Source: Lewinellaceae bacterium (lineage in GTDB: Bacteria > Bacteroidota > Bacteroidia > Chitinophagales > Saprospiraceae). Taken from it: a stretch of DNA of 64,000 nucleotides. Position 1 is the first letter of the stretch; each line of letters opens with the position of its first letter. Both the position numbers and the translations under genes were made by a program. Shown here piece after piece: positions 53,107-61,382 of the stretch. Below the pieces are notes generated by a model. That model was given only the letters and a program-made list of their open reading frames with translations. It did not search any database and was not told where the DNA came from. The stretch covers positions 545,501-609,500 of the forward strand of contig JACJYP010000002.1 in assembly GCA_020636045.1 (NCBI GenBank), in the 5' to 3' direction.

Positions 53107-53838
53107 TCAGTTGCGGTTGCTCAGTAATTTTTCAAGCGCCAGGGTTTTGGGGAAAAGAATATTGTTTTCCAAGTGTACATGCCAGCGTAAATCATCATCC
53201 AGTTCTTTTAACCTGTTGAATACCAGCCTGTAAGTAGTGCACGCGTCGTCGGGAAATGTAAATCCCCCGGTCAGGTTCCGCAGATTATCGAGCAGCGATC
53301 CGGCGTAATCATGCTCGTGCTCCATCATGCTGATGGGCTCTTGCACGGTAGCAAAATTATGGCCGGGTAATTGACGGTTGTGTCGATAAGCTTCGCATAA
53401 CGCCCTGATGTGAGGAAAAAGGATTTGCTCTTCTTTATTCATGTGTTCATGCAGGTCTTCTGCCAGGAGCTTGACCTGTTTTTCGAGTATTCTCAATTCG
53501 GGGTGTCTTTCCCCGTGCTTGCGGGTGATTATGGTAGCGTATTCACAAAGTAGCGGAAGGTGCTTGCGCAGGTAATGATGATGGGTGCGGACGATAAATT
53601 CTGCCAGAAAATCAGCCTCCCAGTTTTCTGCGTGTTGCGACGGCATTTCAGGGACCAGTAATGCTTCTTCAAGTTCTTCCGACAGGCTTTTCCATGCTAT
53701 ATTGTATTCCGTACAGGCTCGTTCCAGGGTTTTCTTTCCCCCGCAGCAGAAGTCAATTCCATGCCTGTTGAATACATCGGCTGTGCGGTAATGGTGAGCT
53801 ACGACTTCGCCAACGGTCATATCTAAATATATTTTCAT
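53107..53838 (-). CDS. ric: Iron-sulfur cluster repair di-iron protein Ric (ScdA/YtfE)
   Basis: A 243-residue protein. The N-terminal ScdA domain is ADVFNRHGIDFCCGGKKTLE, with the CCGG motif at about residues 31-34. The hemerythrin-like domain carries the di-iron ligands as spaced His/Glu residues (FIVRTHHHYLRKHL, HEHMNKEEQILFPH, MMEHEHDYAGSLL, WHVHLENNILFP). Ric repairs Fe-S centres damaged by nitric oxide or oxidants. It sits between nosF and nosY, 7 bases from nosY, so it must be co-transcribed with them. A sequence similar to half of the Fnr-like palindrome lies upstream. Confidence 0.95.
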   Translation of the reverse strand: MKIYLDMTVGEVVAHHYRTADVFNRHGIDFCCGGKKTLERACTEYNIAWKSLSEELEEALLVPEMPSQHAENWEADFLAEFIVRTHHHYLRKHLPLLCEYATIITRKHGERHPELRILEKQVKLLAEDLHEHMNKEEQILFPHIRALCEAYRHNRQLPGHNFATVQEPISMMEHEHDYAGSLLDNLRNLTGGFTFPDDACTTYRLVFNRLKELDDDLRWHVHLENNILFPKTLALEKLLSNRN

Positions 53839-53860
53839 GACTTGACGGATTTTTAGATGG

Positions 53861-53875
53861 TATGATATGGATCAC
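53861..53875. promoter_or_regulatory. Possible second Crp/Fnr-like site before ric
   Basis: TATGATATGGATCAC matches the core of the 60227-60248 palindrome with two differences in 15. It overlaps the end of nosF and lies 23 bases from the ric start, which is close for an activator. It may be chance similarity within coding sequence. Confidence 0.3.
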
Positions 53876-54591
53876 CCGTTCGAAAGCAATTGTTCCATCA
53901 CATGTGCGATGGCCCTGCCCAGGCGCCTTTCGCCAGTTTCTGCTTTCAGGGATTCGAGTGTTTTGTAAAATAGCACCCGGCCTTCCGAAAGATAAATCAC
54001 ATCGGTTGCCAGTTCGTCCAGGTCGCTCATAATATGGGATGTGATGAGGAACAGGCGGTTTCGTTGTTTTTCTATTCGGATCTTGTCCTTGAGTATCTCG
54101 GCGGACAGGGGGTCAAGACCAGCCGTGGGTTCGTCGAGAATCAGTACGGGAGGGCTGAAAAGAAAAGCCAGCGCAGCGCTCACTTTTTGCCGGGTGCCTC
54201 CCGAGAGCGTTCGCATGTTTTTATGGTAGAGACCGGGCAGGCGAAAAGCCTCAATCAGTTCATCGTCAATCGCACTGCCGGAGCCTTTCCGAAGGTCTTG
54301 CATCATTGCAAACAAATCTCCAACTTTCATATGGTCAGGATAGCGGCCGATCTGGGGCATATACCCGATCCGGTTGCGGTACCGGGCATCCATGCCTATA
54401 GATATCCCCTGAAACCGGATGGTACCGCTGTCAGGGACTACCATCCCGAGAATACTCTTTATGAGAGTGGTCTTGCCCGATCCGTTTGGGCCGACAATGG
54501 CCACAGCCTGAGCACTGGAGCATTCAAAGCCGATACCGTTCAGTACCTGTTGCTTTCCAAAGGTTTTATTGACCTGATCTAACTGAATCAT
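53872..54591 (-). CDS. nosF: NosF-like ABC transporter ATP-binding protein
   Basis: A 239-residue ABC ATPase. Walker A is VGPNGSGKTTLIKS (about 33-46), the Q-loop is in GYMPQIGRYP, the signature is LSGGTRQKVSAAL, and Walker B is LILDEPTAGLDPLS followed by switch His in ITSHIMSDL. It powers NosY in assembly of the CuZ site of NosZ. It overlaps the end of nosD by 26 bases, as often in compact operons. Confidence 0.94.
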   Translation of the reverse strand: MIQLDQVNKTFGKQQVLNGIGFECSSAQAVAIVGPNGSGKTTLIKSILGMVVPDSGTIRFQGISIGMDARYRNRIGYMPQIGRYPDHMKVGDLFAMMQDLRKGSGSAIDDELIEAFRLPGLYHKNMRTLSGGTRQKVSAALAFLFSPPVLILDEPTAGLDPLSAEILKDKIRIEKQRNRLFLITSHIMSDLDELATDVIYLSEGRVLFYKTLESLKAETGERRLGRAIAHVMEQLLSNG

Positions 54592-55831
54592 AGGGTTTCA
54601 TTAGTGGTGAATTGTCACGGAGCCGGTCGGGAGAGAGGCTTGGTATGACCTTTTCCGCCCGATCAAGCAGTAAAACGGTAAAGCTTCGCCAGAACAGCAT
54701 GGCGTATGGCATTTGATCGGATACCATTGCAAAAAGGCTTACCGGGTGATAAGGCACGTCGCCTGCACGATTGCGATCAAGATCATATCCTTCGTATTTG
54801 TCCCAGTAATTGCTATCAAAAACATTGAAGACCAGTTGGTTATTGGTCGAAATATCAAATGTATTGGCAAAAAAGTTGTTGTGTCTGAACTGATTGTTCT
54901 CGCAGCTCGCCTGTACTTTGATCGCCCACCCGTTCTGCCGGAATTCGTTGCGTTCGAGCAGGCTGCGGGTACAGCCTTCCATAAATATGCCGATCGTGTT
55001 TTGCCGGAAGATGTTATCCGCCATATAACTGCTCTGAATGTCTTTCAGGAGCAGGGCATAGGAAGCGCCGCCACGGTTTTCGGCAAAAACGTTGTGCACC
55101 ATGGTCACATTGCGGGTATACATGACGGCTACGCCGGCGCCGTTATTGATAAAGGAGTTGTGGGCATAGGTGTTATTGTGCGAAAACATAAAATGTAACC
55201 CATAGCGTATATTTTTTTCGCAGTGGTTGTATGCGATGTACGAATTAGTCGCAAACTCAAGGTAAATGCCATCGCGGTGCCCTTGCATGTTGTTGTTTTG
55301 GATGACAAGACTGTCGCACTTCCATGCATGAACGCCATTGCCGGAATTATGCTCTACCGAACTATGCGCTGTCATATAATTACCGCTGACATAGCAGTGG
55401 ACGCAGTTGGATAAATAAATGCCGAAGTAGTTGTCATCTAAAATGTTATCTGAAACATAAACTTCTCGGGCATTGTAAATTTTGATCCCTGCAATATCGT
55501 CCAGAGAAGTGATGCCACAATTGACGATCCTGAAACCGCTCATGTACACATGGCTGGAACGTATACTGATCGGTTGATACTTGTGCTCGCCGTCGATCAC
55601 AGGCCGGGCATCACCAATGAGAACTAGCGGCTTGTCAATAGTAATTCCCCCTTCGCGATATACGCCTTCATGTACAAGGATCGTATCGAATGGTTTTGCC
55701 TGGCTGATGATATGTTGCAGACCTGTATGGGGATTTACATCCCAGCTGCGCGCCGGCAGCAATTGAACGACAAATAAAAGTGCCGGTAAAAGGCAGAGTT
55801 CTTTCATAATAAAGCATCGATTCGATTTCAT
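54566..55831 (-). CDS. nosD: NosD, periplasmic copper/sulfur-cofactor assembly protein
   Basis: A 421-residue protein counted from ATG 55831 (an internal ATG at 55807 gives MKELCLLPALL, and a TTG at 55897 is also in frame but overlaps nosL). A signal peptide is followed by a right-handed parallel beta-helix of many Asn-rich PbH1 turns (SDNILDDNYFGIYLS, SGNYMTAHSS, IQNNNMQGHRDGIYLE, YNHCEKNIRYGLHF). It has carbohydrate-binding-like and CASH-domain features. NosD works with NosFY to deliver the sulfur or copper of the CuZ centre. It lies between nosL and nosF. Confidence 0.94.
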   Translation of the reverse strand: MKSNRCFIMKELCLLPALLFVVQLLPARSWDVNPHTGLQHIISQAKPFDTILVHEGVYREGGITIDKPLVLIGDARPVIDGEHKYQPISIRSSHVYMSGFRIVNCGITSLDDIAGIKIYNAREVYVSDNILDDNYFGIYLSNCVHCYVSGNYMTAHSSVEHNSGNGVHAWKCDSLVIQNNNMQGHRDGIYLEFATNSYIAYNHCEKNIRYGLHFMFSHNNTYAHNSFINNGAGVAVMYTRNVTMVHNVFAENRGGASYALLLKDIQSSYMADNIFRQNTIGIFMEGCTRSLLERNEFRQNGWAIKVQASCENNQFRHNNFFANTFDISTNNQLVFNVFDSNYWDKYEGYDLDRNRAGDVPYHPVSLFAMVSDQMPYAMLFWRSFTVLLLDRAEKVIPSLSPDRLRDNSPLMKPYDSVRSGQ

Positions 55832-55869
55832 GCAGGTGTGTTCAAGGGTGCTCTGCTCCCGGTTTTCTT

Positions 55870-56907
55870 TCAGAACAAATCCTGCACGGTTTCCCAATCC
55901 AGCATCTCTCCGCCGATTTGCGATCTCGCACGTTCGATCCCGGATTGACTGGCAAAAGCGGCGACTCCAGAAGCCATAGGTGACTTAAGTTGTTCGCTCT
56001 GTATATAAAAAGCCCTGTCGGCTTCCAGTAATGTGTTTGGGTGGGCGTAATCGATTACAAATACGCCGGCGATCTCTTCTGGAGCAAGTCCCCCCTTTTT
56101 TTGAAAACTAACCAGGCAGTTGATATCATCCAGCACATATATCTTTCCTTTTTTTGTAAGGACCTCAGCACCGAAATGCTGGTCCATGAGCATCATTTTA
56201 CAAAAAGCGCATGCATCGGTGCCGTAATTGATCGGGCGCGGCCCTGCTGAACATTGTCCGAACAGGACAGGAAATGACAGGAACAATACGACACCGGCAG
56301 TTGTACCTGATGGCCCGGGCGATCCCTTTTTTATCTTGCGATGGCGCCACCATTCGTACGCCAGGACAAAGAGGGAGATCGTAGTGGCGGCAATTATGAT
56401 CCAGCCGCCGGTATCAGGGAGCGACCAGGCTTCAAAATTGAGCAGCTTCTTGTAGCCGATGACCGGCGGTTGATACACCATTCCCGGAATGACTATGGGG
56501 GCATTCGGGTTCAGGTTATGGCCGTAGTCATAACCCCAGCGCCAGAAATCGTAAAGCGCAAGGCTGTCTGCAATGGCCAGTATAAGGTAGAAGCACAACG
56601 CCGACCACCAGCGTCCGATCAAAGCGAGCAGCAGGCATGCTCCCCCGACGATCATAATGACCGTCCCGAGAAATTGAAGCTCCGGAAACATTTCCTCACT
56701 GATCGCCCGCATTCCGATATAATGATTCAGTGCACTGATGATCTTCACATCTCCTGTCAGGGTATGGTGCCATATCTTCATCTCCAGTCCTTCCGGGTAT
56801 TGCGGGGCTGTGAGAAATATCTTCCAGATGGGCAGTTTCAATAAGCCGAAAAGCGCAAGTGCGCTGATGACCAATAAAACTTTTGAAATGGTACTGATCT
56901 TGAACAT
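55870..56907 (-). CDS. nosL: NosL with an N-terminal membrane domain
   Basis: A 345-residue protein from ATG 56907. Residues 1-215 hold four or five membrane helices (LLVISALALFGLLKLPIW, FLGTVIMIVGGACLLLALIG, LCFYLILAIADSLALYDFW, GWIIIAATTISLFVLAYEWW) with periplasmic loops. A hydrophobic segment with Cys (FGQCSAG) precedes the NosL domain, whose copper-binding motif is CAFCKMMLMDQHFGAEVL, i.e. CxxCxMM (about 243-249). NosL delivers Cu(I) to NosZ. The membrane-plus-NosL arrangement is a Bacteroidota form, unlike the plain lipoprotein of proteobacteria. Confidence 0.93.
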   Translation of the reverse strand: MFKISTISKVLLVISALALFGLLKLPIWKIFLTAPQYPEGLEMKIWHHTLTGDVKIISALNHYIGMRAISEEMFPELQFLGTVIMIVGGACLLLALIGRWWSALCFYLILAIADSLALYDFWRWGYDYGHNLNPNAPIVIPGMVYQPPVIGYKKLLNFEAWSLPDTGGWIIIAATTISLFVLAYEWWRHRKIKKGSPGPSGTTAGVVLFLSFPVLFGQCSAGPRPINYGTDACAFCKMMLMDQHFGAEVLTKKGKIYVLDDINCLVSFQKKGGLAPEEIAGVFVIDYAHPNTLLEADRAFYIQSEQLKSPMASGVAAFASQSGIERARSQIGGEMLDWETVQDLF

Positions 56908-56994
56908 AATGGTCGAATGATGCGGCTGCAAACTGCTCCGTTTTTTCAGAGCATGGCGTTAGTGATATGTTTTCTTCGTGCAGAATGCGATGTG

Positions 56995-57564
56995 CTATTT
57001 TTCAGGAGGCAATAATACCCCGTCAACAACGTGTATAATCCCGTTTGAGGCGGGTATGGAGGCAATGATATTCGTACCGGCATTCAGGGTGATCTTTCCT
57101 TCGTTTACATTGACGACCACGTTTTTCAGGTTGACCTGATTGAGCTTCTGGCCGTCGCGCATTTGATCCGTTTTGATCACGCCGACATACACGTGATATT
57201 CAAGGATATCACTGAGCGCATCTTTGTTTTCAGGTTTCAGCAAGCCATCAAGCGTCTCTTTTGGCAGTTTCCCAAAAGCTTCGTTTGTGGGGGCAAAAAC
57301 AGTAAATGGCCCCGCGTTTGCCAGCACATCCACCAGTCCGGCGGCCTTGACGGCTGTCACCAGCGTACTATGATCCTTCGAACCAGCGGCTATCTGAAGG
57401 ATATTCTGCTGCGATACGTCGTCCTGAACACCGGACTGCCCGACATTCAGCGCTGCATCGTTGGCAGCAGAGGGTGATTCGCCCGAGGCGGGAGGTCCTT
57501 GTGTGCATCCCCACAGTGCACACGCCAGGACAAGTATCGGAGAAATAAAAATGAAGTTTTTCAT
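56995..57564 (-). CDS. Fasciclin-domain lipoprotein in the nos cluster
   Basis: A 189-residue lipoprotein (lipobox ALWGC, Cys about residue 20, then a Ser/Gly/Ala tether). Residues 50-187 are one fasciclin domain, with TLVTAVKAAGLVDVLANAGPFTVFAPTNEAF and the closing block IHVVDGVLLPPEK. Fasciclin domains mediate adhesion or protein contact. Its place between nosZ and nosL suggests a role at the NosZ maturation site, but this is inference. Similar genes appear in other Bacteroidota nos loci. Confidence 0.9.
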   Translation of the reverse strand: MKNFIFISPILVLACALWGCTQGPPASGESPSAANDAALNVGQSGVQDDVSQQNILQIAAGSKDHSTLVTAVKAAGLVDVLANAGPFTVFAPTNEAFGKLPKETLDGLLKPENKDALSDILEYHVYVGVIKTDQMRDGQKLNQVNLKNVVVNVNEGKITLNAGTNIIASIPASNGIIHVVDGVLLPPEK

Positions 57565-57663
57565 AAGGACAGTCGGTTAAATATGAATGTTATCCGGCTT
57601 GACTGTTTTGGAGCGCCTGGTGCGACAAGAGTCCATCGCACCAGGCATTCCTTTGTGTCGGCT

Positions 57664-59631
57664 TTATTGTACTTGAGGCTCATCGCCGGTCCAGTATTTC
57701 AAAGGTATATTCGATCCTGCCGGGGATACACGGATATATCCCTGCATTTCCTGATGCAGTGCTGAACAGAAGTCGGTACAGTAAAACGGGGTAACACCCA
57801 CCTGATCGGGTTTCCACGATATCGTTTGGGTTTCACCGGGCATGATGAGTGTTTCACCATTCGTAGAACCCCTGATCGTAAAACCATGTGGAATATCCCA
57901 GTCCTGCTCCAGATTGGTTACGTGGAAATGTACTTCGTCGCCCATACGCACGCCTTCGATATTGTCAGGAGTGAGGTGTGAGCGGATGGCTGTCATATAT
58001 ACGTGGACCTTATTGCCTTCGCGCACAACTTTGGCCTGACCTTCACCCTTCGCTACGTAGGGGTGTGCGTTTTCTTCCAGTTTGTAAATTTTTACTGAAT
58101 TCTTGCTGATTAGTTCTGCAGGGACTGCATTGGCGTAGTGTGGCTCGCCGATGGTGGGGAAATCGAGCAGCAGCTTCATCTTGTCGCCGGAAATGTCGTA
58201 CAGCTGTGCTGACTGGGTAAGTTCGGGGCCGGTTGGCAGGAACCTGTCTTTGGTAATCTTGTTGTAAGCGATCACGTATTTGCCCCAGGGCTTCCTGGTG
58301 TCGCCACCCGGAACGCACAAGTGACCTATAGAGTAGTAGGTAGGTACGCGGTCAAGGACCTGAAGGCTTTGCACGTTCCATTTGACGATCTCTGATGATA
58401 CGAACATGGATGTATAGGCGTTCCCGTTTGCGTCGAATTCGGTGTGAAGCGGTCCCAGTCCGGGTTTTTGCACTTCTCCATGCAGCACTGCTTCATATTT
58501 CAACACAGGAATTCCCTGATATTCGCCATCGTAGGTTTTAGATTCGATGGCCTGAAGCATTTTATCAAATGAAAACACAGGAATCACGGCAGCCAGTTTG
58601 CCCGAAGCAGCGATGAATTTGCCTGTGGGGTCAACGTCGCAGCCATGCGGGCTTTTCGGACAGGGCATCAGATAAACAAAATCTTTGAGTACTGTGGGAT
58701 CAAGTGTCAGCACATCTTCCTCCCACGTAGTGCTTGCACTGTGCTTTTTTTCGTCGTATATGTTATGGGCATAATGTGATTTGCTGCGCACCCCTTTACC
58801 CGCCTTCATATATTCTTCTGCTTTTTTCCAATTGACGGCAACGATAAAGTCTTTGTCGTTTTGCGAAGCATTTACCTCAAGCAGGGTGTTGGCACGTTCC
58901 GAGTTGTAGCAGGAAAAGAAGAACCAGTCTGCGCTCGGCCCCTTGCCGCCACGTGAAAGATCGAAATCCATACCCGGCATCAATATCTGAAAAGCGAGTT
59001 TGAGCCTTCCGCTCTCCGGATTTACGCTGATAAAGGACAGGGTTCCCTTGAAGTTGTCTTTGTAGGAATTGATGGCCACATCCTGCTGCGCGCCCATCGG
59101 AATGGAGAATCGGGTGCCTGCGATGACATACTCTGTGTTTTGTGTAATAAAGGGCGAACAGTGGTTGCCGGCCGAGTTGGGTATTTCCAGAATCTCGACA
59201 GTCCGGAACGTGGAAAGATCAATCCGTGCTATCCGGGGTGTATTGTTGGCATTGGCAAAAATCCAGCGCGCATCTTGCTCTCCGTTGGTTTCAGAAACGG
59301 ACATGTGGTGCTCGTCGTCCCAGGGCAACCATCCGCGTGAGGTATTGAGCATCGCCCTGGTTTCGTCGCTGAAGCCGTAACCATTTTCCGGAAATACCGA
59401 GAACACCGGAATAATCTTCAGCAGTCGTCCCGAAGGCAGGCCATACACCGACATCTGCCCGTTGAAGCCACCGGACACAAAGTTGTAAAACTCATCGTGC
59501 TTGCCGGGCGATACGTATACTTTTTCGGCTGCATCACTCGCGCTCGCCGTAGCGGCACTTTTGGTTTTACATTGCCAGAGGATAGCAATCACGGCGAGAA
59601 TCCCCCCAATGAGATAGATAATTTTTTTCAT
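57664..59631 (-). CDS. nosZ: Nitrous oxide reductase, clade II (Sec-dependent)
   Basis: A 655-residue enzyme that reduces N2O to N2. The N-terminus is a Sec or lipoprotein-type signal (IGGILAVIAILWQCKTK) with no twin-arginine motif, which marks clade II. The seven-bladed propeller holds CuZ ligands in the DDEHHMSVSETNG and GNHCSPFIT segments and in other His residues such as SPHGCDVDPTG and PLHTEFDANGN. The C-terminal cupredoxin domain has the CuA motif FYCTDFCSALHQEMQGY, i.e. CxxxCxxxHxxM (about 618-630). It is preceded by a c-type cytochrome gene and followed by accessory genes. No nosR or nirS/nirK gene is in the window. Confidence 0.98.
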   Translation of the reverse strand: MKKIIYLIGGILAVIAILWQCKTKSAATASASDAAEKVYVSPGKHDEFYNFVSGGFNGQMSVYGLPSGRLLKIIPVFSVFPENGYGFSDETRAMLNTSRGWLPWDDEHHMSVSETNGEQDARWIFANANNTPRIARIDLSTFRTVEILEIPNSAGNHCSPFITQNTEYVIAGTRFSIPMGAQQDVAINSYKDNFKGTLSFISVNPESGRLKLAFQILMPGMDFDLSRGGKGPSADWFFFSCYNSERANTLLEVNASQNDKDFIVAVNWKKAEEYMKAGKGVRSKSHYAHNIYDEKKHSASTTWEEDVLTLDPTVLKDFVYLMPCPKSPHGCDVDPTGKFIAASGKLAAVIPVFSFDKMLQAIESKTYDGEYQGIPVLKYEAVLHGEVQKPGLGPLHTEFDANGNAYTSMFVSSEIVKWNVQSLQVLDRVPTYYSIGHLCVPGGDTRKPWGKYVIAYNKITKDRFLPTGPELTQSAQLYDISGDKMKLLLDFPTIGEPHYANAVPAELISKNSVKIYKLEENAHPYVAKGEGQAKVVREGNKVHVYMTAIRSHLTPDNIEGVRMGDEVHFHVTNLEQDWDIPHGFTIRGSTNGETLIMPGETQTISWKPDQVGVTPFYCTDFCSALHQEMQGYIRVSPAGSNIPLKYWTGDEPQVQ

Positions 59632-59705
59632 CTGTTAGATTGATTTAGAGAATGTTAGTTCATGGTCCTTTGAGGTTGTCAGGGACGGGTGCCAAAAGCG
59701 CCTGC

Positions 59706-60167
59706 TTATTGTTCACCGTCATTTGCGCGCATGAACTCAAGCACATCCCGGGCGTCGCCAATGGACACGTTCTGGTTGGGCATACGGGTAAGGCACAACT
59801 GAAGCAGTTTCTGGGCTTCTTCGTCTTTTTCCAGCATCACATCCACATTGGTGACCATATTCATGATCCATTCGGGCTTGCGACGTTTGGTAACATCTTT
59901 CCAGCCCGGGCCTACCACGCGCATGTCATCAAGTTTATGACATGCGGCACATTTCATATCATAAATGGACTTTCCGCGGCTGACGCGCTCGGCGTCGAGT
60001 GGCGTGGTGAGTTCTACATTTTTTACTTCGCCTACACCTTTACCTTCTGCAAGCATTTGTGATTCGGGAGTGACCGGAACGGAAGAGGTAGGCGTTTTGC
60101 CCTCTTTTGCGCCACATGAATACAATAAGAATAGAAGCGTTAAAAGGACACCGTACAAGGTTTTCAT
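59706..60167 (-). CDS. c-type cytochrome lipoprotein of the nos cluster
   Basis: A 153-residue protein from ATG 60167; longer in-frame starts cross the palindrome and are rejected. It has a lipobox (LLYSC, about residue 18) and a heme site CAACH (about 78-82) in KSIYDMKCAACHKLDD. A Met axial ligand is likely in TRMPNQNV. It probably carries electrons to NosZ. It is 74 bases upstream of nosZ and is the first gene after the Fnr-like site, so the nos operon likely begins here. Confidence 0.92.
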   Translation of the reverse strand: MKTLYGVLLTLLFLLYSCGAKEGKTPTSSVPVTPESQMLAEGKGVGEVKNVELTTPLDAERVSRGKSIYDMKCAACHKLDDMRVVGPGWKDVTKRRKPEWIMNMVTNVDVMLEKDEEAQKLLQLCLTRMPNQNVSIGDARDVLEFMRANDGEQ

Positions 60168-60168
60168 A

Positions 60169-60203
60169 TTGCAGTGTTTTTTATGATTTAAAAAGCACTG
60201 CAA
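60169..60203 (-). promoter_or_regulatory. Hairpin in the leader of the nos cytochrome mRNA
   Basis: TTGCAGTG (60169-60176) pairs with CACTGCAA (60196-60203). An AT stem (TTTTT with AAAAA) can extend it around ATGATTT. It ends 2 bases upstream of the start codon, so it could hide the start in the mRNA or shield the transcript end. Confidence 0.5.
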
Positions 60204-60226
60204 GCTTATGAGTATAGGGACAGAGC

Positions 60227-60248
60227 GTTTATGATCTGGATCATAAAC
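60227..60248. promoter_or_regulatory. Perfect 22-bp Crp/Fnr-type palindrome upstream of the nos operon
   Basis: The half-site GTTTATGATC (60227-60236) is mirrored exactly by GATCATAAAC (60239-60248) around TG. This resembles the Fnr core TTGAT-N4-ATCAA with changed outer bases. Its centre is about 70 bases upstream of the cytochrome c ATG. The adjacent gene (60392-61006) encodes a Crp/Fnr-family regulator. An activator at -41.5 would place the start near 60196, at the foot of the leader hairpin. Confidence 0.75.
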
Positions 60249-60391
60249 ATTTTCAAGCACGCAAACGCCGAAAAATATGCGAAAAATGCCTCGAAAATGC
60301 CGGCATTTTCCTAACCTGTATAATTATTGAAAGAAAAAATGATATATATCAGCGGAAGGACTGCGACTTGTCACCAAACCCGGATTGCCCA

Positions 60392-61006
60392 TCAAGGCTC
60401 GTAAGCACGCAATATCTTGCGGTCACTGACGGATAGACGGCCCTGTTCGGCAAGCAGCCCTACTTTCCTGATAACGGTCTCTACCCGCAGGCCGGTCATA
60501 TCGGCAATATCCTGCCTCGTAACGGGTACGACGAAGTGGTTGTCCATGCTGTATCGCTCGCGTGAAAGTTTGGTTTTGAGAAGGTCGATCACAGCGAGAA
60601 TGCGTTCTTCCGGATGCCCCAGATTTATAGTTTTCAGCACCTCGGCTTTGTAAAGGACACGCTGGCACATGAGTTGGGTGAAGTGGAGATGTACTTCGAA
60701 GTGTTCGCGCAATAGAGTGATGAAGTGTTTGCGTGGCAGGGCCAGCAATTGAATATCGGTGATCGCCCTTGCACCGGCAGGATAGGGGAATTCTCCGATC
60801 AAAGGCGGCTCGCCAAAACTGTCGCCTTCTGTAAAAATCCCCTGGATGAAGTCATGCTCCTCACCATGATTGATCATCTTGACCAATCCGCTTACGATCT
60901 GAAAATAGTAGAACGCTACCTGTCCTTCGCGAAATATGTCATCGTGATGGCGGTAGTTTTTATTAACGGCGCCATATTGGCAAAGCAAATCACATGGTAT
61001 ATTCAT
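60392..61006 (-). CDS. Crp/Fnr-family transcriptional regulator
   Basis: A 204-residue regulator. Residues 10-125 form a cyclic-nucleotide-binding fold (HHDDIFREGQVAFYYFQIVSGLVKM, GDSFGEPPLIGEFPYPAGARA). Residues 145-200 hold the winged helix-turn-helix: VPVTRQDIADMTGLRVETVIRKVGLLAEQG, with R-x-x-V-x-R at the recognition helix. It has no N-terminal Cys cluster for a 4Fe-4S centre, so it is not a classical Fnr; the signal may be NO, heme or redox. It probably controls the nos operon 145 bases downstream. Confidence 0.93.
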   Translation of the reverse strand: MNIPCDLLCQYGAVNKNYRHHDDIFREGQVAFYYFQIVSGLVKMINHGEEHDFIQGIFTEGDSFGEPPLIGEFPYPAGARAITDIQLLALPRKHFITLLREHFEVHLHFTQLMCQRVLYKAEVLKTINLGHPEERILAVIDLLKTKLSRERYSMDNHFVVPVTRQDIADMTGLRVETVIRKVGLLAEQGRLSVSDRKILRAYEP

Positions 61007-61382
61007 GATATCGCGATGAAGAATATGGCAAATGTAAAATAACGATCAGAGCAGCCATGCTACAGAATTGTTTTTCCTTCAAATCCCCTGAAATTATTGC
61101 ACTGTATATTTTGCCGGGGTGAAGATAAAATAGATTGTTTTGTGTGGCCTGGGTGCAGATTCCCTGATTTGATGCCCCAAGTATTCCGGCATAATAAACG
61201 AGACATATGTTTGTCTAATGATTTAGCAGGTCGCGTAGATAAAATATGGATGGTGCGTGGAAGATACAGTTTTTTGTTTTGATGAGGCGGGCGAAAATTG
61301 TTTGAGAATAATCTTGCCATTTGAAACAATTGTTTTAAAATTGCGGATCAATTCGATCAATTCACAACCTAAAATCAGCATT
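61007..61382. other. Intergenic region between the Crp/Fnr gene and the DUF1761 gene
   Basis: A 376-base gap. It contains the Crp/Fnr -7 element and otherwise AT-rich sequence with no ORF I accept. An 89-codon ORF on the minus strand has no family resemblance and overlaps nothing conserved. Confidence 0.6.
61029..61036 (-). promoter_or_regulatory. Bacteroidota -7 element for the Crp/Fnr gene
   Basis: The minus strand reads TACATTTG, an exact TAnnTTTG match 23 bases before the ATG at 61006. The predicted leader is about 17 bases. Confidence 0.55.

Noticed and set aside
55831..55897. Longer NosD starting at the TTG 55897
   Set aside because: It would overlap nosL and place residues without signal-peptide character before a good signal peptide.
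57664..61006. Full denitrification island
   Set aside because: Only N2O-reduction genes plus ric and a regulator are present; no nitrate, nitrite or NO reductase gene was found in the window.
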